Positions 54,080-61,983 of a stretch of DNA of 64,000 bases are shown one piece after another. The stretch comes from Pseudoruegeria sp039972875 (lineage in GTDB: Bacteria; Pseudomonadota; Alphaproteobacteria; Rhodobacterales; Rhodobacteraceae). How positions within the stretch are numbered: position 1 is the first letter of the stretch; each line of letters starts with the position of its first letter. The stretch covers positions 19,218-83,217 of the forward strand of contig JBDWMA010000013.1 of assembly GCA_039972875.1 (NCBI GenBank), written 5' to 3'. Under the pieces are notes generated by a model. It saw only the letters and a list, made by a program, of their open reading frames with translations. It was not told the origin of the DNA and did not search any database. Position numbers and translations under genes: made by a program.

Positions 54080-55154
54080 AGAGACGAAACTACCCGAGCT
54101 GAGCCACGCTCAGGCGGTGCAGGAAGTCTATAAATACACGCCGCAAATTCGCGATTACGACCGTTTCATGCATTGCGGCGCCCGCTGGCTGCCCTACACG
54201 ATGTATTTTCACGAGAAGAGTTTTTTCTCGGAAGCGGTAAATACAGATGCCCTTGGGTTTCGCTACACATACTTCAATGGAGACCGTTGTTCTGTGGCCG
54301 AGTGCCCCGATGGGATGGCCATCAACCTACTGGTGGGTGGATCGACTGCGCTGGGTGTTGGGGCCTGCTCGGATCAGGCCACCGTTGCATCAAAACTCTC
54401 AGAACAAACCGGCGAGGTCTGGCTAAACTTTGCGGGGCGCGGATTCAACGCCACACAAGAAGTTATCATGTTCTTGATGCACCAAAAGAAATTCACCAAA
54501 ATCAACCGAGTTGTTGTGTTGAGCGGTCTGAACACTTTGGCACTTGAAGGCATTCCCGAGGAATTCTCGAGCGATCATGGGCGTTACTATTACTCCTTCG
54601 AATTTCAGCACTACATGAACAAGTTCAATGACGATATGAAGCGCAAGAAAGAAGGCTTTGATGGGTCCGGCTCGCGGGCGCTGAAGAAACTGAAATTCTG
54701 GGAGGTCAACGAAGAAAACCCTGCCGACAAGGTCATTGATGATTCCCATGTGACGCTGGCGGACCGGATTGATCGCGCCGCAGAAAACACCGCCCAGGCG
54801 CTCAAACAATGGTCGTTGCTGCTAACGGATCATGGCATCAAACCGACGTTCTTTCTGCAGCCGCTCAGCTATTGGTGCGACAAGCCGATGACCGCGGATG
54901 AATCCGGGGTGTTCCACGCAATCGATAGCTGCCCCAACAACTTTTATCGCCTGTTCGGCAACGTTCTGGGCAAGGAAGTGCACAAGCCGTTCTACGAGGC
55001 TATTTGCAGTAAAGCACAGGGCATTGCCTGTCATGACGTGAATATGTTGCTGCGCAGCTCGTCGTTGATGCAGGAAACCATTTTTGTCGACCGGGTACAT
55101 TTCAATGATCCCGGCAATGCCGAAGTCGCCCGCCTCATTTCAGATCAGATATAA
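54066..55154 (+). CDS. SGNH/GDSL-family hydrolase or acyltransferase
   Basis: Starting at the ATG at 54066, seven bases after GGAG, gives 362 residues overlapping the carbamoyltransferase by 14 bases. Block I is LVGGSTALGVG (nucleophile Ser93), a GxxN-like block is NFAGRGFNATQE, and Asp342/His345 lie in VDRVHFNDPGNAEVARLI. All SGNH catalytic blocks seem present. No signal peptide is visible, so it works in the cytoplasm. It may hydrolyse or transfer an acyl group on the pathway intermediate. Confidence 0.82.
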   Translation: MSLIEETKLPELSHAQAVQEVYKYTPQIRDYDRFMHCGARWLPYTMYFHEKSFFSEAVNTDALGFRYTYFNGDRCSVAECPDGMAINLLVGGSTALGVGACSDQATVASKLSEQTGEVWLNFAGRGFNATQEVIMFLMHQKKFTKINRVVVLSGLNTLALEGIPEEFSSDHGRYYYSFEFQHYMNKFNDDMKRKKEGFDGSGSRALKKLKFWEVNEENPADKVIDDSHVTLADRIDRAAENTAQALKQWSLLLTDHGIKPTFFLQPLSYWCDKPMTADESGVFHAIDSCPNNFYRLFGNVLGKEVHKPFYEAICSKAQGIACHDVNMLLRSSSLMQETIFVDRVHFNDPGNAEVARLISDQI

Positions 55155-55166
55155 CGGAGTATCCTA

Positions 55167-55253
55167 ATGATCAAAAAGATCCTTTCATCTCTATTCAAAC
55201 CGTTTCGCAGAAAGGCGAAAAAGAAAATGTCATCGATTTATCCGCTACGGTAA
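55167..55253 (+). CDS. 28-residue cationic peptide, last gene of the operon
   Basis: The ATG at 55167 is 7 bases after GGAG, which itself directly follows the SGNH stop. The peptide begins MIKKILSSLFKPFRRKAKKK and ends SIYPLR, with ten Lys/Arg and no acidic residue (net charge about +10) and a helix-friendly amphipathic N-terminus. A tetraloop hairpin follows 25 bases later. No known family is recognised. It may be a precursor or scaffold peptide for the operon's enzymes, a membrane-active product, or an assembly factor; this is inference. Confidence 0.65.
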   Translation: MIKKILSSLFKPFRRKAKKKMSSIYPLR

Positions 55254-55278
55254 TCGCAGCAGAACGTTTTTATCCCTT

Positions 55279-55298
55279 GCGGTAGCGAAAGCTACCGC
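55279..55298 (+). terminator. Terminator of the 49.5-55.3 kb operon
   Basis: A perfect 8-bp stem GCGGTAGC / GCTACCGC closed by a GAAA tetraloop, followed by CTTCATTT. Its position after the tiny gene supports the view that this gene is the last cistron. Confidence 0.8.
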
Positions 55299-55442
55299 CT
55301 TCATTTGCGCTCAATTGCACGGGGTTCAGCTATCTCTAAAACCCAAACGGCCCGCGCATTTCACGTGCACGGGCCGGGGGGACTTTTACGTTAAGCAATC
55401 AAGTTTGATGGCATCCAGTATTTGGTGGCGATCTATGCCGCG

Positions 55443-55540
55443 CGCCCAAACAAGTTTTGAACGAAGGCAATCTCGCCTCTTAAGCCGGGCAGTCAGTTGT
55501 TGACGTGGCCGTTCTTGATTGTTCTGATCGTCTCCGGACC
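55443..55540 (-). pseudogene. IS6 transposase C-terminal scrap
   Basis: The minus strand reads ETIRTIKNGHV, a stop, then LPGLRGEIAFVQNLFGRAA, the C-terminus of an IS6 transposase. It abuts the next IS6 element and has no ends of its own. Confidence 0.7.
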
Positions 55541-55550
55541 TTGTAAAAAT

Positions 55551-56160
55551 GGGACTGTTGCGTTAATTTACACCAGTCAAAATTAGTCTGGTTCATGTCC
55601 GCACATCAAGCAACTTCGAACAGTTGGTTGATGAACGCGATCTCGCCTTTGACGCCTGGTTGCGTGTTGGCGATTGATCTCACGAATGACGCGGCGACAG
55701 GCCTGTGCTTTGTCTGTCACTGGCCGGTGCAGGCGCACACGTTTGATCGCATTGTTGAGAAAGGCTTTTGCTACCTTCGCATCCCGCCGGGCGGTCAGGC
55801 GGAAATCGACTATCTGACCATGCGCATCAACTGCCCGCAATGGATAGCGCCACTTGCCACTGACACGGATGTAAGTTTCGTCCACGTGCCAATCGAGTCT
55901 GGCGCAGCGCAGATATTTCTCTGTCCTTTTGGTCAGTTCAGGTCCGAACTTCTGAACCCAGCGATATACAGTTGATCGATCAACTGTAATGCTTCGCTCC
56001 GCCAGAAGATCAACGACATCCTGATAAGACAGAATATCATCGGACGGCACAAAGGATGATATCACGCGGGAAAAGGTGGTGCTTGAACAGGGGCTTACGG
56101 GACATGTTCAACCTCAAAAACACAAAACTGGCCAAGCCAGAAGATCAATGCAACAGTCCC
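55551..56160. mobile_element. Internally deleted IS6-family element
   Basis: The left end GGGACTGTTGCGTTAA starts at 55551 and the right end AATGCAACAGTCCC finishes at 56160. The minus-strand frame (55583-56065) reads LSYQDVVDLLAERSITVDRS through WHVDETYIRVSGKWRYPLRA to VIREINR, then becomes unrelated, so the last catalytic Glu region is missing. The body is 610 bases against 819 in the full copy. It inserted into the TPR gene. Confidence 0.87.
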
Positions 56161-56641
56161 AGCGCCAATGCTTTGCGCAGGGCAACGTAACCCACTTCAG
56201 TTCGCCCCATACTGATAAGAACGGTCGCACGCCCTGCGAGGGCACCAAAATGACGTGGTTCAATTTCCAAGGTTCTGGAAATATCTTCCAATGATGCGTC
56301 GTAATTCAAACTCAGAAAATGAACGTAGGCACGTTGATTCCAACCTTCTGCATTGTGCGGGCAATACGCGATTAGGTCGGTGAAGTATTCTACTGCTTTG
56401 TCATAGTCGGCCACCCTGATGCGTTCTCGCCCGCTGTCCATCAGGTCTTGTGCCTTCGCATAGGGCCCGTGATCCACATTTCCCACAGTTCGTTGTTAAA
56501 GCCTATTCCGGCCATTTCTGTTGGGGCGGCGAGTAAGTCGGCATAGAGCTGATCCTTCTCAATCATATTGTTGATGATCTCAAGGCATGTACCGGCAATC
56601 GCCGAATGGCTGGTCCCTATGAAGGCAACACTTCTAATCAT
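56161..56641 (-). pseudogene. TPR-repeat protein, broken by the IS6 element and a frameshift
   Basis: Minus-strand frames give ELWEMWITGP, then after a shift AKAQDLMDSGRERIRVADYD, YDKAVEYFTDLIAYCPHNAE and RTLEIEPRHFGALAGRATVL, which are tetratricopeptide repeats of a family common in Rhodobacterales. The C-terminus runs into the IS6 end at 56160. An unrelated N-terminal piece (MIRSVAFIGTSHSAIAG) precedes it, suggesting a fusion of fragments. Confidence 0.78.
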
Positions 56642-56751
56642 TTAAGCAGCATGACCGCTCTTGGATGCATAATATACCCCTATACGTTCAAAATTCCATG
56701 CTGATCGTTCAACGCCCTGTACAATTCGCATGATTAATATAGTCCTTTGGC

Positions 56752-57708
56752 ATGCTTGACCTTCTCAGTGATATTCTCACCAGTCTCTCGATGCGTGGAT
56801 CGCTTTATTTCCGCACTTCTTTCACAAAGCCTTGGGGCGTGGCCGTTCCAAGCTATGAAAATGTGGCGAGGTTTCATTTCGCCCATCGCGGGGGGTGCCT
56901 TGTGTCCGTTGATGGCGTCGAAGATCCCGTTGCCTTGGCCCAAGGGGATTTAATCATCATTCCACACGGGACGTCCCATGAACTGTATTGTGGGCATTTG
57001 CCTAAAAAAACAGTCATGCCATTAGATACGGTCTTACAGGAATCCGGTTATGACGGCACTGGGGTTCTTGTTTATGGTGGTGACGAACCCTTATCTGAAA
57101 CTCAGTTGATTTGCGGACACTTCTCTTTCGAACCCCATGCCAAACATATCTTGTTGGAACGTCTGCCACCATTCATCCATTTGAAAAATTACGGGGAACA
57201 TGCTGGTAAATGGATGGAAGCCACCCTGCGCGTGATCGGCGATGAGGCAGGCGGGCATCGTTTGGGAGGGGATCTAATAGCGCTTAAGATGTCCGAGGTT
57301 ATTTTAGCACAAGCGATCCGGAGTTTCATCGAAAGTAACGAAGCGCCTGAATGGGGGTTGGGCGGGTTTTCCGATGATAATTTGCGCCGCGCATTGGACA
57401 CCTTTCATAAGGCCCCTACGGAAGCTTGGACCGTCGAGTCACTCGCGCAAGTTGCGGGCATGTCTCGCACAAGTTTTGCGGTGCTGTTTCAAAAGAAGAT
57501 GGCGCTGACTCCGATGGAATATGTCACGGGGTGGCGCATGGAAATTGCAAAGAATATTCTGGTTTTGCCAGGGTCGACATTAGCGGACGCCGCCGAAAGC
57601 GCAGGCTATGCGTCAGATTCAGCATTTGCTCGCGTTTTCAAGAAAGAGACGGGGTTTACCCCCGCCAAATTCAGAAAGACAATGAGCACAGATCATGCTG
57701 CCGCTTGA
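56752..57708 (+). CDS. AraC-family transcriptional regulator (cupin_6 type)
   Basis: A protein of 318 residues related to the regulator at 2819. The cupin-like N-terminus (RGGCLVSVDGVEDPVALAQG) is followed by an AraC DNA-binding part: WTVESLAQVAGMSRTSFAVL and the second helix-turn-helix SAGYASDSAFARVFKKETGF. It lies 111 bases before a small membrane-protein gene in the same direction and may control that gene or an absent oxidoreductase. Confidence 0.9.
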   Translation: MLDLLSDILTSLSMRGSLYFRTSFTKPWGVAVPSYENVARFHFAHRGGCLVSVDGVEDPVALAQGDLIIIPHGTSHELYCGHLPKKTVMPLDTVLQESGYDGTGVLVYGGDEPLSETQLICGHFSFEPHAKHILLERLPPFIHLKNYGEHAGKWMEATLRVIGDEAGGHRLGGDLIALKMSEVILAQAIRSFIESNEAPEWGLGGFSDDNLRRALDTFHKAPTEAWTVESLAQVAGMSRTSFAVLFQKKMALTPMEYVTGWRMEIAKNILVLPGSTLADAAESAGYASDSAFARVFKKETGFTPAKFRKTMSTDHAAA

Positions 57709-57819
57709 ACGATCTGCACAGAAACAGGAACGTGCGAGCATAGGTTCGCCGTGACATATGATTTATCTCTACCTCATCAACATCGCATTCTGCGCCTAAA
57801 AATGAGAAAAGAGATACAT

Positions 57820-58188
57820 ATGCTACCACGCTTCATCACAAAATCGATCCACGCATACTTGGACTATCCTGTTGCAATCGGCCTTATCGCAATGCCGTTC
57901 TTGTTTGGCTTGGGCGAAGGCAACCCGCTTGCATTTTGGTTGTCCCTCGCGACAGGCGTTGCGGCGTTTATTCTAACCGTTCTGACGGATCACCATTTGG
58001 GTGTCATTCGTGTTTTGCCGTATAAGTTACACTTAGCGGTAGATGGCATGGTTGGTGTCGTCTTCGTTATCGCGCCAGTGGCACTTGGGTTCGCAGGGTT
58101 TGAGTTTTGGTATTACATGGCACTCGGGTTGACGGTGTTGGCCGTTGTTGGATTACATAAGCCAGAAGGCGATGTAGCCTACGCCTAG
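57820..58188 (+). CDS. Small four-helix membrane protein (SPW-like)
   Basis: I prefer the ATG at 57820, giving 122 residues. It has four hydrophobic helices, with YLDYPVAIGLIAMPFLFGLG first, then a histidine-containing loop (LTDHHLGVIRVLPYKLHLAV) and two final helices. The pattern resembles SPW-repeat-type membrane proteins. Function is unknown. A strong terminator follows. Confidence 0.72.
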   Translation: MLPRFITKSIHAYLDYPVAIGLIAMPFLFGLGEGNPLAFWLSLATGVAAFILTVLTDHHLGVIRVLPYKLHLAVDGMVGVVFVIAPVALGFAGFEFWYYMALGLTVLAVVGLHKPEGDVAYA

Positions 58189-58200
58189 CCGAACAATTTA

Positions 58201-58223
58201 GGGCCGTCACAACGTGGCGGCCC
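58201..58223 (+). terminator. Terminator after the small membrane-protein gene
   Basis: A 10-bp stem GGGCCGTCAC / GTGGCGGCCC with an AAC loop and one G-U pair, 12 bases after the stop. Confidence 0.75.
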
Positions 58224-58242
58224 ATTTGACTTTGGATGACGA

Positions 58243-58836
58243 ATGACAAACTCGACACATTCATCTTTGCTGATAGAGTCCATACGGGCCTGCAAAATAT
58301 GTACGAATCTGCCTTTGGGGCCACGCCCAATTGTCCAGTTCAGCTCAACCGCAAAATTATTGATTGTCGGACAAGCACCCGGACGCATCACCCACCACAA
58401 AGGCATCCCCTTTGAAGATCCGTCGGGTGATCGGCTGCGGTCATGGCTGGGGATTACCAAAGAAACGTTTTACGACAGCCAAAAAATAGCCATCGTCCCG
58501 ATGGGATTTTGTTTCCCCGGTACTGGGAAAGGTGGCGATTTGCCACCCCGTGTTGAATGCGCGGACGCGTGGCGAAGCAAGGTTCTCGATGAATTACACA
58601 GCATAGAATTGAGCTTGGTTATTGGCCGATATGCAATCGATTGGCACTTGCCTGAGTTCAACAAAAAAACCGTGACAGAGGCCGTTAAGTCATGGTCAGA
58701 CTTTTGGCCGCAAAAACTAATCCTGCCCCACCCAAGTCCGTGCAATAACCGATGGCTGAAACAGAACCCATGGTTTGATGATGTCATTATTCCATCGTTG
58801 CAGGACCGAGTCCGAACGATGTTCGCTGTCAGCTAA
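58243..58836 (+). CDS. Uracil-DNA glycosylase superfamily protein
   Basis: A protein of 197 residues. Motif A is LLIVGQAPGRITHHKGIPFE and the second motif is LPHPSPCNNRWLKQNPWF. These mark the family of UDG-like proteins often annotated as uracil-DNA glycosylases. The lengths between the motifs are normal. The start ATG at 58243 has only a weak ribosome site. Likely roles are base-excision repair or an uncharacterised nucleotide activity. Confidence 0.8.
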   Translation: MTNSTHSSLLIESIRACKICTNLPLGPRPIVQFSSTAKLLIVGQAPGRITHHKGIPFEDPSGDRLRSWLGITKETFYDSQKIAIVPMGFCFPGTGKGGDLPPRVECADAWRSKVLDELHSIELSLVIGRYAIDWHLPEFNKKTVTEAVKSWSDFWPQKLILPHPSPCNNRWLKQNPWFDDVIIPSLQDRVRTMFAVS

Positions 58837-59018
58837 CACTCGGACTCGGTCGTAAAGTGGCAAAAGTTAGATTTATAAAACTTGCTGATCGTACGGAATT
58901 TTGTGCAACTAGTAAATCTATTGCGGCTCTGTATTGCTAAACGTTCTGAATAATTCCATCTTTCTTTAGGATCACGGCGGTTGTCGCAATGCCCGTCTCA
59001 CAGAAAAAGGAATTCTCA

Positions 59019-59504
59019 ATGTTTACGAAACTTGCAATCACAACATCCTTGATGGCTGGCCTCGGCATAATCGCAGCTCCGGCTTTTGCAGCCGATGAAT
59101 ATAATGTTTCAAGCGGTATGACAGCCGCAGGTGCCGCTCTCGGCCTTCACGGCGTTGATCCCGTTGAATTCATCGCAACAGCAAACCCTGTTGAAGGGTC
59201 CGCAGCCTACACAGCAGTACACGATGGTGTCGCGTATTACTTTTTGACAGAAGCCAACCTAAACACATTTGAAGCTGATCCTGCCGCGTTCTTGCCTCAG
59301 AACGGTGGCTTCTGCACATACGGCGTTTCCGTGGGTAAGAAATTTGACGGCGACCCAGAATTTCACGCTGTGATTGACGACAAACTTTATGTCTTCTTGA
59401 ACCGTGCGATTTACGACGCGTTCGATCAAGACCGCGAAGGCACTATTGCAAACGCAGTCACCAATTGGGCAGACATCCGCAGCACAGCTGTTGAGGACCT
59501 ATAA
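59019..59504 (+). CDS. Secreted YHS-domain protein
   Basis: The ATG at 59019, behind AAGGAA, gives 161 residues with a signal peptide (ITTSLMAGLGIIAAPAFA, cleaved before ADEYNV). The rest is a YHS-like domain (GVDPVEFIATANPVEGSAAY, YYFLTEANLNTFEADPAAFL). YHS proteins commonly bind metal and appear with copper or iron handling. A terminator follows 28 bases later. Confidence 0.88.
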   Translation: MFTKLAITTSLMAGLGIIAAPAFAADEYNVSSGMTAAGAALGLHGVDPVEFIATANPVEGSAAYTAVHDGVAYYFLTEANLNTFEADPAAFLPQNGGFCTYGVSVGKKFDGDPEFHAVIDDKLYVFLNRAIYDAFDQDREGTIANAVTNWADIRSTAVEDL

Positions 59505-59532
59505 AGACTATAAATCCCAAGTTTTGGATTTG

Positions 59533-59558
59533 ATGGGGCAGCTAACAAGCGGCCCCAT
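59533..59558 (+). terminator. Terminator of the YHS gene
   Basis: A 7-bp stem ATGGGGC / GCCCCAT with a 12-base loop, then TTTAT. Confidence 0.7.
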
Positions 59559-59768
59559 TTTATGTTCCGCTACGCCACAGAACTTTTGATTTCTAATCAA
59601 TCTGAAGTTAGCCTCCACACCAAATTAAATCTCAGAATTTGGGTAGTCAAAGGTTTCTAGAAGCTGCCAATGAATAGTTAATTGGGACCATATACTCGGC
59701 AGTGCCTCGGTCAAACGCACGATTGCGCAGAAAAAGCTGCGCCGCAGCACAATTCAACTGTGCTCAAT

Positions 59769-59807
59769 GGCGGCCAGGTCCATATCACGCGAGATAAATT
59801 CCGGCCC
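59769..59807 (-). pseudogene. IS3-family OrfB scrap
   Basis: The minus strand reads GPEFISRDMDLAA, the conserved DDE-core string of IS3 OrfB (DNGPEFISRDLDLW). Only 13 codons survive. Confidence 0.6.
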
Positions 59808-59944
59808 GTAACACCTTCGGAATGACATTGGTTTTGAGGCTTTGAGCACCTGCGTAGTCTTCGTGTAACGAAGCAGGTGGTCATTGCCGTGCCTCAGGTC
59901 CCTACAGTGGTTTTGCGCAAACCACACCACAAAGGAGACCGACT

Positions 59945-60275
59945 ATGACCGAGATCAGTATCGCACAGAACACGCCCATTTTGGTGGCGATCGACATCGC
60001 GAAGGCGCGGCATGAAGTTTTGATTGCCATTCCCGGTAAGAAGCGACGCCGTAGATTAACCGTTCTCAACCAACTGGATGACCTCAAGCGTTTAATCGCA
60101 TCATTGGTCAGTTACGGCCTCCCCGTTCGGGTGGCGTTTGAAGCTACGGGCAATTACCACCGCGCCATAGCCTATCATCTAGCCATAGCAGGCTTTGAGA
60201 TGAAGTTGGTATCTTCGGTGTCATTGGCCCGCACACGCGAAGCCCTTCATAACAGCTGGGACAAGAATGAGACGC
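59945..60275 (+). pseudogene. IS110-family transposase, N-terminal part only
   Basis: From the ATG at 59945 the frame reads ILVAIDIAKARHEVLIAIPG (first catalytic Asp of the DEDD domain), PVRVAFEATGNYHRAIAYHL, and SSVSLARTREALHNSWDKNE, where it meets an IS5 element at 60276. The rest of the RuvC-like domain and the transposase_20 domain are absent. An inverted repeat CACCTGC/GCAGGTG lies upstream at 59847-59879 in the element's non-coding leader. Confidence 0.87.
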
Positions 60276-61403
60276 TGTTGCAGAGATCAACTGCCGTTTA
60301 GAACACGCCCTACCCGAGACGGAATTCAGGCGGTGCGTTCAAAACTTGGTCGGCCAAGTCCGGTCATTCGGTTGAGAATGCGAACGCCAATCTCGGCCTC
60401 TGCTTTCTGATTTTCAAAGCAGCGCGCCTTTAGCTTTGGCCCGATGATCGTCTTCCAGCGCCCCATCAAGGCTTCACCTCGACTACGCTGATTGTAGCCG
60501 AAAGCCTTCTGCCAAGCCATCCTCCCGCGGGCTGCGATGTCGGCGATACGGCGATCTCGTGGCGTCGGATTCTGGCTCGCATTGGCGCTCAGAACCGCGG
60601 TTTTGGGAGGCGGGATCGCGACCTCGATTTCCGATCCGAACCGGGCGGCAAGCAAGTCAAATGTTGGTTGTCCGTCGTAGGGTCCATCCATTGCCTGATA
60701 GGCTTTTGCTTGCAAACGCCGAAAAGGGGCCAGAAAGCGAGCAACCGGGCCGTCAATTTGATCAAGGAGCTCCGGCAAGACCGTTGGATCCCCAACGTGA
60801 TCCACGGTCAGTTCGGAGCAGACAATTTCGCCACTGGAAAGGTCCAGCCCAAGGTGCAACTTGCGCCAAGACCGCCGTTTGCGCTTGGTTTTAAGTTTTT
60901 CCTCAAGCCAATCTCCCTCGCCGAAAATCTTCAGCCCCGTACTATCCACGACCAGTTGAACTGGTTTGCCACTCTTGGAATTCGGCTTTGGGCGCAACGT
61001 CAGCCCACTGCCCCGGCGCGATAAGGTCGAGAAGTCCGGCACTGCGATCTCAACCCCCAGAAGCTTCGCGATACTGCGCATGACCCCCTGAGTTTGGCGC
61101 AGCGGTTGTTTGAAGACCAGGCCCAAGGTCAAGCACATCTCGATCGCCAGATCAGAGTAACGCCGCTGCCCACCACGCGTTGTTCGGCGCGGCGCCGGCC
61201 ATAGGGCAAGCGCCTCTTCGCTGATCCAAACCGTCAGGTCACCGCGCCGCCGCAAACCCTCGTTATACTCAGCCCAATTGGTCACACGATGCTTCTGCTT
61301 GGCAATCTTGTCACGACGACCGGCGTTGAATTTATGTGGCATCTAAGGCGTCCTAAATCGGGTAAGCCGCCTCAATATCTGTGAGCGCTCGATCTCTGCA
61401 ACA
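60276..61403. mobile_element. IS5-family element
   Basis: Inverted ends TGTTGCAGAGATC at 60276-60288 and its complement at 61391-61403 enclose about 1.13 kb. It lies exactly at the joint between a truncated IS110 gene and a truncated Tn3 transposase gene, so it marks a deletion or recombination junction. No 4-bp duplication is evident. Confidence 0.85.
60326..61342 (-). CDS. IS5-family transposase, apparently intact
   Basis: A protein of 338 residues. The first catalytic Asp is in QLVVDSTGLKIFGEGDWL, the second Asp in AYQAMDGPYDGQPTFDLLAA, and the Glu in NQRSRGEALMGRWKTIIGPK. It begins with MPHKFNAGRRDKIAKQKHRV and ends with FERTA. All three DDE residues and the full length are present, so it is probably active. 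Confidence 0.92.
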   Translation of the reverse strand: MPHKFNAGRRDKIAKQKHRVTNWAEYNEGLRRRGDLTVWISEEALALWPAPRRTTRGGQRRYSDLAIEMCLTLGLVFKQPLRQTQGVMRSIAKLLGVEIAVPDFSTLSRRGSGLTLRPKPNSKSGKPVQLVVDSTGLKIFGEGDWLEEKLKTKRKRRSWRKLHLGLDLSSGEIVCSELTVDHVGDPTVLPELLDQIDGPVARFLAPFRRLQAKAYQAMDGPYDGQPTFDLLAARFGSEIEVAIPPPKTAVLSANASQNPTPRDRRIADIAARGRMAWQKAFGYNQRSRGEALMGRWKTIIGPKLKARCFENQKAEAEIGVRILNRMTGLGRPSFERTA

Positions 61404-61406
61404 ACG

Positions 61407-61751
61407 CCGACATTGTTCATCATTGAATGGTTGCTCGATGCCGATATGCAGCGCCGTGCTCAGATCGGCCTCAACAAGGGTGAAGCCCATCACGCACTGA
61501 AAAACGCTCTACGCATTGGCCGTCAGGGCGAAATCCGGGACCGTACTGCAGAAGGCCAGCATTACCGTATGGCCGGGCTAAACCTGTTGGCCGCTATCAT
61601 AATCTACCGGAACGCCAAGCACCTCGGACATGCTGTCGCTTTACGCCGTCGCGCTGGTCACGACTGCCCGCCAAACCTGCTGGCGCATATCTCGCCTCTC
61701 GGATGGGCACACATCCTGCTCACAGGCGAATACAGATGGAGAAAACCATGA
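61407..61751 (+). pseudogene. Tn3-family transposase, C-terminal fragment
   Basis: The frame reads TLFIIEWLLDADMQRRAQIG and LNKGEAHHALKNALRIGRQG, GEIRDRTAEGQHYRMAGLNL and SPLGWAHILLTGEYRW, the highly conserved end of Tn3 TnpA. The upstream 870 residues are absent, cut by the IS5 element. No Tn3 38-bp end or resolvase was found. Confidence 0.9.
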
Positions 61752-61794
61752 ACTCTGGCCTTGTGATACTATTCTGCCCCCTCCGGCATCAGAC

Positions 61795-61959
61795 CCCAGG
61801 TATGGAGACGATCAGAACAATTAAAAACGGGTACATCCACAATCGATTACCAGGCGTTCAAGGCGAGATTACCTTCGTCCAAAACCTGTTCGGGATCGCG
61901 GCGTAGGTGATTACCAGATACAGACCTCATCTGCATTCATCAGTTAACGCAACAGTCCC
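61795..61959 (+). pseudogene. IS6 transposase C-terminus plus right end
   Basis: The frame reads METIRTIKNGYIHNRLPGVQ and GEITFVQNLFGIAA, the C-terminus of an IS6 transposase. The right terminal repeat TTAACGCAACAGTCCC follows at 61944-61959. The rest of the element is missing. Confidence 0.8.
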
Positions 61960-61983
61960 TAATAAAGGCCGGGCCTTACGCTA

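Noticed and set aside
61965..61977. AAGGCC-GGCCTT inverted repeat after the unknown membrane protein
   Set aside because: The loop would be one base; only a 4-5 bp stem could form, too weak to call a terminator.
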